The notes below the pieces were generated by a model. The model made no database searches. It was given only the letters and a program-made list of their open reading frames with translations, and was not told where the DNA came from. A DNA stretch of 16,525 nucleotides from Cylindrotheca closterium (lineage: Eukaryota > Bacillariophyta > Bacillariophyceae > Bacillariales > Bacillariaceae). Position 1 is the stretch's first letter, and each line of letters opens with the position of its first letter. Of the stretch, positions 1 to 6,262 are shown piece by piece. The stretch lies in the NCBI GenBank assembly GCA_933822405.4, contig CAKOGP040001829.1, forward strand, positions 1 through 16,525, in the 5' to 3' direction. The position numbers were made by a program, and so were the translations under genes.

Positions 1-294
1 CTTTTCGAATCCTATGATTCGACCTCGGTGCAAACCAGTCACTAACTTAGTACCTCGCTACTGTGCCAAACCTACTCGCTTCTCGTATGTAGCATCAGGC
101 TTTTGCCACAGTTTCCATGGTAGCATAGGTGCGCGATCTCTCCAGACAAAGACTACATCATGCGATTCAAGCCCAGGAGTGGAGGCGGCGCCGGGTAATC
201 TTTGATTAATCCCGCAAAGCGGAATATCAGAGACTCGCTTGCCTACGAGGCCATGCTTGCATCAATGCACGGCCTAACAGGGATGTGGAGGGAG
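1..294. other. Stretch without a recognisable gene
   Basis: Reading frames here are short (longest 63 codons) and show no motif I recognise. No repeat shared with the rest of the window was seen. Confidence 0.5.
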
Positions 295-455
295 GGAAAG
301 AAAGAAACAAATGTATTTCTTTATGTATACTCACACACAAGTTTGAGAAATTGATAGGATTTGGTGTTGCGGAGCAATGCTGTAGTGACGGTCGCTCGAC
401 TGTCGTCAGTATGATGAAAGGAATCCAATGATTCGTTCTCGAGCTTTTGTCTACG
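295..455 (-). repeat. Dispersed repeat, copy A (inverted relative to copy B)
   Basis: The reverse complement of this stretch aligns along about 140 bp with 6080-6262 on the plus strand. Shared blocks include ATTGGATTCCTTTCATCATA, GCATTGCTCCGCAACACCAA and AGTATACAT.AAGAAATAC, with scattered substitutions and small indels. Both copies end in a GAAA/TTTC microsatellite at the side facing away from the other copy, short here and eight units long in copy B. Open frames across it are probably not coding, because the two copies change the protein by indels. It could be part of a transposon or a non-autonomous repeat; no element class was recognised. Confidence 0.85.
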
Positions 456-600
456 TTAGGATTTCGAAATTGGATTTGTCGTTGTGCGGACAATAATGCG
501 ATAAATATGTACCGTATTACCCTCCGCAACTCGTCCGTCAATCGACTAGTTTGACTACTGAACAGCTTTCCCCGCACCCCTGAGCTGGGGCATTACTGAA

Positions 601-680
601 CGTTTTGAATCATTTCGTCCGTCGCAATGACTCGTTTCAATTCCTTTGAATCGTTTCAAAGTCCTTTGAATCGTTTCGGG
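601..680. repeat. Short tandem repeats of TCCTTTGAATCGTTTC
   Basis: The 16-mer TCCTTTGAATCGTTTC occurs at 642-657 and 662-677, on a 20-bp period, with a weaker relative (TTTTGAATCATTTCG) at 603-617. The core TTTGAATCGTTTCG recurs at 1996-2009, just upstream of the ORF at 2055. This may be a recurring regulatory word or a remnant of the TTTCG-rich satellite that builds the foldback element near the right edge. Confidence 0.6.
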
Positions 681-721
681 CTTTTATACTATGCTGGTGC
701 AACTATTTATAAGAAATCCCC

Positions 722-799
722 AGGGAAAAAAGAAGGGCAAAGAAGAAGAAAAAGGAAAGAAAAGAAAACGAAGAGGAAAGAAAAGAAAAGAGGAGAGAG
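722..799 (+). other. Polypurine tract (78 nt, two interruptions)
   Basis: All bases are A or G except C at 738 and C at 769. The composition is GAAA/GAAG-rich and partly mirror-symmetric. Such tracts can form triplex (H-DNA) structures; whether this one does is inference. It yields a Lys/Arg-rich translation in the plus strand that should not be read as a protein. Confidence 0.85.
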
Positions 800-871
800 C
801 AACAGGATTGCAATAAAGTGTCTTTACAACACAGCACTGGCCTCATGCATACCGTCGCAAGAATATATGCT

Positions 872-1186
872 CTATGACCCTGGCTCTAGCCAGGATTTTG
901 ACGGATTTTGAACAAGGTAACAATGATTGTTTGATGTATGTTGACCGATGCCTCTGAAACTTTTGAAATGACGTTCGAGCACCTCTAATAACATCATCTG
1001 TGCCTTCATATCGCAGATCCAATCAGAAATCGGAGATTTATCGCACTCTGAATTTGAGGTCACGAACATTTCCAGATATGCAGCGCAGAAGTTGACGTCA
1101 TTGATGATGGTAGTCAGATTTTGCGTCGTCAATGGACTCAATATTTTGGGAATCAAGCAAGGTGAGGAAGGACCAAATCCAGGCAC
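872..1186 (-). CDS. Possible hypothetical protein fragment, 104 aa
   Basis: A minus-strand frame is open from about 1216 to the stop at 872. The nominal start at 1186 is GTG, and no ATG lies upstream before the TAA near 1218, so if it is coding it is probably a 3' exon or a fragment. The composition is balanced (helical, Cys/Met/Leu-containing middle) and not low-complexity. I recognise no domain. It could equally be a chance ORF. Confidence 0.2.
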   Translation of the reverse strand: MPGFGPSSPCLIPKILSPLTTQNLTTIINDVNFCAAYLEMFVTSNSECDKSPISDWICDMKAQMMLLEVLERHFKSFRGIGQHTSNNHCYLVQNPSKSWLEPGS

Positions 1187-1859
1187 AAGCTCGCCGCCAA
1201 AGAGACTACATGTGTATTACATGATTGAAGAAATGCAATAATCAACCGTTTTTTGAGTAAGATGCAAAGGCGAAAACAGAGGCAAACTCTTGCTGGGTTC
1301 CTTGATGGCCAAGTTTCCACCATAAGGCCGCGCTACGACAGTTTACTACCGTATGGTCACAGGGGATGGGTTTATTCTGACGAGAAAACAATCAACAAGG
1401 CCTTGGTGCACGGAATTGAGACAATGATTAGATTCCAAAGGTGAAGTGACACCTACTACTAGCAACTATGGCAGTTGTTATCAGTTTCTTACAGGGGCAT
1501 GCTACCATAAGTGACACTGAAACGATAGAAATTAATCTATAATATAAATAGAAGATTGAAAACAAAGTTTCTACAGATGGGCGTATCCGTCGCCTCATGC
1601 TGTACCGCTTGTCAATTCGGTTTGGTAGCTGCCACATCCCCCGTTCTTCAGAGCAGCTAGAAGTGATCATAGGGTAACTGTATCGCTAGCTCGTAACCCA
1701 GTGGTAAGGTGAATCATTAAGACAAGGTGTGACAGTGCTTTATAATACAATGGCAGAGTGGCAGGGCCGTATCTAGCCTGGGCCTACGATACCAGGTACC
1801 ATCCCCCTATAATCATAATTTGCAAGTAATGACGAGTACTAGCTTTGTGGAGATTGTCT
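1187..1859. other. Stretch without a recognisable gene
   Basis: Only short frames (63-80 codons) are open and none shows a motif. A CAGGGCCGTATCTAGCC string at 1762 resembles hAT terminal sequence, but no partner end was found. Confidence 0.45.
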
Positions 1860-1963
1860 ATTTTTAGTGAATGGCCCGCTGTGATTGGTTCAGACCACTA
1901 AAAATGGGTTGATTTTTGGTGATTTGACTAACTCTCATTGGCTGAAAACCCACTAAAAATTGC
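1860..1963. promoter_or_regulatory. Two tandem palindromic units with ATTGG (reverse CCAAT) cores
   Basis: ATTTTTAGTG at 1860-1869 is perfectly inverted as CACTAAAAAT at 1896-1905. A second unit begins GATTTTTGGTG at 1911-1921 and ends CCACTAAAAATTG near 1951-1963. Each unit carries ATTGG (CCAAT on the other strand), at about 1884 and 1940, followed by similar bases and an ACCCACTAAAAAT-like end, so unit two looks like a diverged duplicate of unit one. The pair ends about 90 bp before the ATG at 2055, as upstream control elements might. Function is inferred; it could instead be a small decayed inverted-repeat element. Confidence 0.5.
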
Positions 1964-2054
1964 ACCTGCATAATGTAAGAGCCTCGTTCGTTTCGTTTGA
2001 ATCGTTTCGTGTGAAGATATTTGACATGCAACATTCTCCTACAACACTTCCACC

Positions 2055-2300
2055 ATGGCACCTTCCAAACAGTCCGCGAAACGTCGGAAAGGTGGCAGTA
2101 ATCGAGAAAACAAGGGAAAGAAGAGAAGAAAAATAGAGAAAAAGTTCTGGATTCAAGATTGCCCCGATACCCAGCCTCCAGAGGATATTTCAGATGGAGT
2201 TGTCTTTTCAGTATCCACTAAAAGTGTCAACTGTGTACCATACAAGCAAAAGCGCCTCCCACGCGCGGCCGAGCAGTTCTACCGTATATCAATATCCTGA
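2055..2300 (+). CDS. Short basic hypothetical protein, 81 aa, tail made of repeat sequence
   Basis: The start ATG lies in a favourable eukaryotic context (CCACCATGGCA). Residues 1-35 are strongly basic, with Lys/Arg clusters such as KRRK and KKRRK that look like a nuclear localisation signal. Residues 36-58 are acidic and mixed. From about residue 58 the frame enters the direct repeat at 2226-2301, so the last third is probably not original protein. The ATTGG-containing palindromic units lie about 90 bp upstream. It may be the first exon of a gene truncated or extended by repeat insertion. It does not resemble an LCMT N-terminus, so I do not join it to the methyltransferase fragment downstream. 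No family recognised. Confidence 0.4.
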   Translation: MAPSKQSAKRRKGGSNRENKGKKRRKIEKKFWIQDCPDTQPPEDISDGVVFSVSTKSVNCVPYKQKRLPRAAEQFYRISIS

Positions 2301-2301
2301 C
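2226..2301 (+). repeat. Direct repeat, copy 1 (about 76 bp)
   Basis: Near-identical to 2587-2664. Shared text starts GTCAACTGTGTACCATACAA and ends ATATCAATATCCTGAC, with three substitutions and a 2-bp TA difference. It contains GGCCGAGCAGTT, resembling the A-box region of class II tRNA genes. Confidence 0.9.
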
Positions 2302-2439
2302 CTCCCACCGTGCACCTATCCCCTCAGTGATGGTGTTCGTACTAGACATTGATACCTATAGGTGATACTGTAGCTCTCGGGGCTATACGTGGGAACATTG
2401 CCACTGCTGTGATTTTCCACAGACCTACATGACATTCCT

Positions 2440-2523
2440 GACCTTTGGAAAGGAATTGGGATATTGAGTATTGTATGGGCAGACCTTTGGAAAGGAATTG
2501 GGATATTGAGTATTGTATGGGCA
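2440..2523 (+). repeat. Perfect tandem duplication, 42 bp x 2
   Basis: Units 2440-2481 and 2482-2523 are identical; each begins GACCTTTGGAAAGGAATTGG and ends TATTGTATGGGCA. The perfect identity suggests a recent duplication, in contrast with the decayed surroundings. Confidence 0.95.
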
Positions 2524-2535
2524 GAAGAACACTCA

Positions 2536-2560
2536 GGGGTAGTCAAGACTCGAACTTGAG
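2536..2560 (-). other. tRNA-like T-arm / B-box fragment
   Basis: On the minus strand TCAAG-TTCGAGT-CTTGA forms a five-base-pair stem with a seven-base T-loop, followed by CTACCCC like an acceptor 3' strand. No matching 5' acceptor or D-arm is present, so this is not a whole tRNA. It could be the relic of a tRNA-derived SINE, because the flanking 76-bp repeats carry an A-box-like word on the other strand. Confidence 0.35.
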
Positions 2561-2586
2561 ACCTTCTGGCTATGCGACTGTTAATC

Positions 2587-2664
2587 GTCAACTGTGTACC
2601 ATACAAGCAAAAGCGCCTCTCACGCGTGGCCGAGCAGTTCTACCGTATATATCAATATCCTGAC
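2587..2664 (+). repeat. Direct repeat, copy 2 (about 78 bp)
   Basis: Partner of 2226-2301. The LCMT-like reading frame begins immediately after it, so the repeat block sits where the N-terminal half of that gene would be expected. Confidence 0.9.
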
Positions 2665-3674
2665 AAAAAGCAACATCCCATGGATTCACTTGCACGACGA
2701 ATTATCAGAGTTACACACTGATTGGGCATGATATTCGTGAGGATCCATCGGTACTGATAAAGAAGTTGAATCTGGATGCCTCAGTACCGACTCTATTCCT
2801 AACGGAACGTGTCCTCATGTATGTTCCAGTTCCAGATCCAGACTCAAAGAATCTACTTTCCGCACTATCCACTGCTGTCAAGAATGCTTCAGCGGTCTGC
2901 TATGAGCCAATTCTGGGTAGCGACGCCTTTGGCAAAACGATGCAACAGAATCTATTGCAAGTAGGTGTTGCCACTTAAGACTCCTGTCTGGTACGAACTA
3001 AAACCCTACAAAGTCAAATAGAGAAGCTTGTAGAAGCAGGATTTGCAAAAGCAAGTGGATGCAACATGTGGTCTGCCTATCAAAGTGTTGTCACTGCCGA
3101 ACAGCGACAACGGGCGAATCGATGTGAGTTTCTAGATGAAATGGAAGAACGGGTCCTCATTATGCAGCATTATTGCTTTCTAGAGGGTACAACGGATGAC
3201 AAGGACACTGAATCTTCGTTACTCAGTCTCATTCCAAAGCCCCCTCAAGGCTTTTCAATGAATATATCCGGTTGCAGAACTGACGGTCAAAGTGAATCAC
3301 AATCTCTTGAACAAAGACACGAAATAGAAGACACATGGTTTGCAATTGTTACTGTAACCAATCAAGGCATTAGCTACTATGAGATGATGTGCGGCATTGC
3401 TTCACTAGCCCCGATAGCTTGCGAAGACCAGAGACAAGCGGTCCGCTGTGCTTTCGGCGTCTTTTGGGCTTGGCATGATGGGAGAAAGTTTCATGATCCA
3501 TCGTGGCATGCTCCACAGTGGCTTGTCTTTTTCTCGTTTCTGTGGAGATTATGTAAAGTATATGAGCTTCCACCTGATCGCAATCAGCAAATAAAATGTT
3601 TCCATACAAGTCTTCAATCTGAAAGTAAGCACTTCCATCGTCCTCGTCAATCAGGACTAGGACGCAGTCAATAA
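2664..3674 (+). pseudogene. LCMT1: Leucine carboxyl methyltransferase (LCMT1-like), C-terminal half with in-frame TAA
   Basis: LCMT1 uses S-adenosylmethionine to methylate the C-terminal leucine carboxylate of the PP2A catalytic subunit. One frame runs from 2664 to 3674 and is interrupted once, by TAA at 2976-2978. Family landmarks in order are a YTLIGHDIRED segment (about 2712), PTLFLTERVLMYVP (about 2784), the YEPI...FGKTMQQNL block (about 2900), QSQIEKLVEAGF (about 3015), the CEFLDEMEE motif (about 3123) and the terminal HYC (3168-3176). The N-terminal SAM-binding half is missing; repeats occupy its place. The stop falls in a poorly conserved loop, and the same frame resumes directly after it. 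The frame continues about 165 codons past HYC without recognised similarity, and its end overlaps the convergent minus-strand gene. Family call is confident; pseudogene status is inferred from the stop and the truncation. Confidence 0.8.
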
Positions 3675-4644
3675 TCTCATCTGCATAGAGAAGCATGTGG
3701 GCACCCTGTGGCGTCTTGAGCTTGAATCTTAGATCATGCCTTGCGCTGTAGATTGCTTGAATGATCCAGCTGATGGGAGGCGGAGTACACGATTCACAAT
3801 TTACAATACAAAAATTGGCTGACCCAGTGGGTAGTATTGTGGGATCGATTTCGAGCTCTTCCTCGTAGTAGTCCAAGCATTGAGTGGATCCAGTGTCCAT
3901 TTCAACATCTTCTTCTTTTGTCTCTTCATTTGACTCCACAGACCTGGCCCTGATAAATGAGGCTTGGAATCTATTGTCTAGTGTATCATCTCCTTCTTTC
4001 GTCCCTTCTTTCGATTGCTCGGACCCGGGACGAATAAACGAGGTTTGGAACCTATAGTCTAAGTCATCATCTTCTTCTTTGGTTTCTTCCTTCGACTCTT
4101 CAAATCTAGCCCTCTGCGCTCGGGCCCTTTCCTCGGCGTACACGGAAAGGAGTTCCTCATCGCTTGCTTGGAAGGGATCTTTATATTTTCAGCTTTTTGT
4201 CAGCATATCACCACGAATGCTTGATGATCACCTACAATAGCTGCGATGGAAAACTTACATGTGGAATCAACTTTCGAACCATCGAACGGATATGACGACT
4301 TGTGGAAGGGGAATGGAGGCCCTGCCTGGCTTCTAGAGGAGGTTGCCCAATCTTCCATTGCTGAATCTTTAAAACGAGGTTTCAAACTTCGTTTTATGGA
4401 GGTGTGGATGTGCCCACCGAAGACTTCTGGTTTTTGCATTGGTTCTTCGTCCGTAGACCACAGTAGGAGTTCCCAAGCGTAGGAGTGTCAGAGTATAGAC
4501 AAGAAGGTTGGCCGGAAGAAGTTGGGAATGTTATTTCCTCAAAAGCAAACCTGGAGAATTCTTCCTCAACGCTCGTCGTTCTCTGTTAATGTTGGTGCCA
4601 TCTTTGTTGCTAACTTGGCTACGCTTTTGAAGGTTACGGAACAT
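3370..4644 (-). CDS. Three-exon gene for an acidic-repeat protein of unknown function (about 362 aa)
   Basis: My model: exon 1 4644-4551 (ATG), exon 2 4444-4259, exon 3 4178-3370. Introns are 106 nt (donor CAG|GTTTGC, acceptor GACGAAG|A) and 80 nt (donor CAT|GTAAGT, acceptor ATAAAG|A). Both junctions are phase 1, the exons total 1,089 nt, and no stop interrupts them. An alternative acceptor 12 nt downstream for intron 2 also keeps frame. The protein has a basic N-terminus, then three imperfect units of about 29 residues with the pattern S.EETKEEDDDLDYRFQTSFIR. The third is incomplete. A compact, mixed-composition domain follows (about residues 215-315), then an NLS-like KPKRRRK near the C-terminus. 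It converges on the LCMT-like frame and overlaps its tail. A plus-strand frame at 4246-4482 lies antisense to exon 2. No family recognised. Confidence 0.5.
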
Positions 4645-4747
4645 GGAAAGTATTGCATCTTTGGCCACCGTTTCATGGTCCAGCATCTATAGTATCAGGT
4701 GACAAAAAATATAGCTTGCGTTCGACCGGTGTTTCGCACACATCTGA

Positions 4748-4771
4748 CTGCAACACAGGGAGGTCCTGCTG
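4748..4771 (+). repeat. Terminal inverted repeat, left
   Basis: Begins CTGCAACACAGGGAGGTCCT and ends GCTG. Its inverted partner at 6034-6057 differs at two positions. Confidence 0.8.
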
Positions 4772-4817
4772 GATAGTCCTTTCAGCGTCCGTAGCACTAA
4801 ACCTGCACCCTACAGGA

Positions 4818-4880
4818 ACGGCCGGGAAAATCAATATTCACTCCCAAGAATTGTATGCTAAATTTCTATTTCCCGGCCGT
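4818..4880. other. Hairpin with 12-bp perfect GC-rich stem
   Basis: ACGGCCGGGAAA at 4818-4829 is perfectly complementary to TTTCCCGGCCGT at 4869-4880, with a 39-nt AT-rich loop. The stem is far more GC-rich than its surroundings. It lies just inside the left inverted repeat of the cassette. Confidence 0.8.
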
Positions 4881-4945
4881 CCCAGTAGGCATCGCGAATT
4901 ATGACCGTTAAATTATTAACATGCGTGCGCGCCAACTGAAAGCGA

Positions 4946-5046
4946 CGGAATCTGACAAAACGGAATCTATTTATTCAGCAGTACTTTTTCAGCAGTTGAT
5001 TAGGGAATTCAGCAGTACTGCTGAATATTTCAGCAGTACTGCTGAA
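4946..5046 (+). repeat. Palindrome-rich repeat, copy A
   Basis: 4946-5027 is a direct copy of 5835-5921: both run CGGAATCTGA, then GGAATCTATTTATTCAGCAG, then a half site, then GGGAATTCAGCAGTACTGCT. Two perfect 18-bp palindromes TTCAGCAGTACTGCTGAA lie at 5008-5025 and 5029-5046. The first palindrome of this copy (4974-4985) has lost its right half compared with copy B. Confidence 0.9.
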
Positions 5047-5120
5047 TTTTTCAACAGTTCGCTGAATTTTAAAATTCCCTTTGTCATTCCTGTTATATTA
5101 ATCGCCAATCAATCGCCAGA

Positions 5121-5127
5121 TATAAAC
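5121..5127 (+). promoter_or_regulatory. TATA-like box of the cassette gene
   Basis: TATAAAC lies 81 bp before the ATG at 5202. The sequence between is A/C-rich with few G, as in many 5' leaders. This is the best TATA match upstream of any gene in the window. Confidence 0.45.
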
Positions 5128-5201
5128 CTCCATCAACACCTTCTTGACAACACCTCCGACAAGCAACACAACAACCTGCCAGAGCAGCTCATCAACCGAC
5201 C

Positions 5202-5761
5202 ATGAGGATCCGCTTCTCTGCAGATGAGTTCCTGGAACTAGGAACGGTTCTAGGAAGCAGCTGGAGCAATGAACAAATCGATAGATTATCCAAGACTAGG
5301 TGACAAAGCTTCTTCACGGACGATTTCTATGCCGATGCAAAGACTGTGAAACAGATGTTCAAAGATGTCCAGCAAGAGCCAACAAAGATTATACTGGGTA
5401 ACTGCACGATATGACCAATCATACTCTAGGAGCCAAAGACACGGACGGCGAATGGCATGGGTCACCAGCAGAAGCTTTCCTTAGAGTTGATGTCGAAAAT
5501 GGCAAGCACAAGGACATGAAGCCCAAAATGCTCCTCCAACAATGCGATGAGTACAAAGCGTTTTACTTGAAAACTTTTTGGGGCCACATCTATCAGGAGA
5601 CTAGGCAAAACAAGGATTCCGCATATATGTTGGTAAAGAAGAAGAAAAAGGAGAAGAGACTTGCAAAGCAACAAGGAAAGCGATACAAGGATGATGAAAA
5701 TAACTTTTACGATCCTGTCATTGATTTCGTATCCCTAAAGGACTGGTTTTACGATTGCTAA
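5202..5761 (+). pseudogene. Unrecognised cassette gene, about 185 aa, with one nonsense codon and one frameshift
   Basis: The ATG at 5202 opens a frame starting MRIRFSADEFLELG. TGA at 5301-5303 interrupts it, and the same frame then continues with similar composition (TDDFYADAKTVKQMFKDV) until TGA at 5412. The next frame is open from 5402 to the TAA at 5759-5761, so the shift falls between 5402 and 5411. The second part contains GEWHGSPAEAFLRVDVENGK, an aromatic segment around KAFYLKTFWGHIY, a Lys-rich NLS-like stretch (KKKKKEKRLAKQQGKR) and a C-terminal SLKDWFYDC. With a TATA box 81 bp upstream and AATAAA 6 bp after the stop, it has the layout of a once-expressed gene. It sits exactly between the two palindrome-rich direct repeats. 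I recognise no family; programmed recoding or an intron cannot be excluded. Confidence 0.5.
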
Positions 5762-5766
5762 TCTAC

Positions 5767-5772
5767 AATAAA
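5767..5772 (+). terminator. Poly(A) signal AATAAA
   Basis: AATAAA begins 6 nt after the TAA of the cassette gene and is followed by AT-rich sequence and TTTTGTC. Its position supports a real 3' end on the plus strand. Confidence 0.5.
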
Positions 5773-5834
5773 ATATTAATAGTAAATCATTTTTGTCTTG
5801 AGACGACTATCAGTTTTATTGTTTTGCGTGGTGG

Positions 5835-5932
5835 CGGAATCTGAAAAATGGAATCTATTTATTCAGCAGTACTGCTGAAAAATTCAGCAGTTGAGAAGGG
5901 AATTCAGCAGTACTGCTGAATAAATAGATTCC
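5835..5932. repeat. Palindrome-rich repeat, copy B, with perfect 30-bp inverted arms
   Basis: 5850-5879 and 5903-5932 are perfect inverted repeats of 30 bp around a 23-nt spacer that contains a half site (TTCAGCAG). Each arm ends in the 18-bp palindrome TTCAGCAGTACTGCTGAA (5862-5879 and 5903-5920), so arms can pair with each other or fold on themselves. 5835-5921 is also a direct copy of 4946-5027. The unit resembles a very short MITE or a recombination/transposase-binding site; no protein partner is identified. Confidence 0.9.
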
Positions 5933-6033
5933 GTATTTGCATGCTCGGAAAATGCTACGCTGGCGGAAAAACCGTTATACAAGTTTCATGATTGACCCAG
6001 TCATGGGGGAACGTACAACATACAGGCAGTGTT

Positions 6034-6057
6034 CAGTAGGACCTCCCTGTGTTGCTG
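6034..6057 (-). repeat. Terminal inverted repeat, right
   Basis: Reads AGGACCTCCCTGTGTTGC in its core on the plus strand. It is the inverted partner of 4748-4771, 22 of 24 bases matching. Confidence 0.8.
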
Positions 6058-6079
6058 TAACTTGAACCCTCTAAGAGAA

Positions 6080-6262
6080 GAAGGCTCAAGAACAAATGAA
6101 TGAATCATTGGATTCCTTTCATCATACTGACGACGGTCGAACGCCGGTCACAAGAACAGCATTGCTCCGCAACACCAAGTCCGATCAATTTATCAAACTT
6201 ATGTGCAAGTATACATCAAGAAATACGTTTCTTTCTTTCTTTCTTTCTTTCTTTCTTTCAAT
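6080..6262 (+). repeat. Dispersed repeat, copy B, with (TTTC)8 microsatellite
   Basis: Inverted copy of 295-455. The microsatellite at 6228-6259 marks the outer end, as the shorter GAAA run does in copy A. Similarity appears to stop beyond the microsatellites on both sides. The ORFs crossing this copy change frame relative to copy A, so they are unlikely to be coding. Confidence 0.85.

Larger units (their letters stand above)
4748..6057. mobile_element. Candidate gene-carrying palindromic cassette bounded by inverted repeats
   Basis: The ends at 4748-4771 and 6034-6057 are inverted copies, 22 of 24 bases identical, sharing GCAACACAGGGAGGTCCT. Inside are a 12-bp stem hairpin, two direct repeats full of TTCAGCAGTACTGCTGAA palindromes, and one broken gene between those repeats with its own TATA box and AATAAA. 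No transposase is recognisable, so if mobile it would be non-autonomous. I see no convincing target-site duplication outside the ends (GA on the left, TA on the right). The element is an inference from symmetry and content. Confidence 0.45.

Noticed and set aside
1762..1778. CAGGGCCGTATCTAGCC, resembling a hAT transposon end
   Set aside because: No inverted partner or 8-bp target duplication was found in the window.
2536..2640. A complete tRNA gene
   Set aside because: Only a T-arm-like stem on one strand and an A-box-like word on the other; no acceptor pairing or full cloverleaf.
4246..4482. Plus-strand 78-aa frame antisense to exon 2 of the minus-strand gene
   Set aside because: The minus-strand model explains the region with two phase-consistent introns; the plus frame has no supporting neighbours or domain. 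It remains an alternative.
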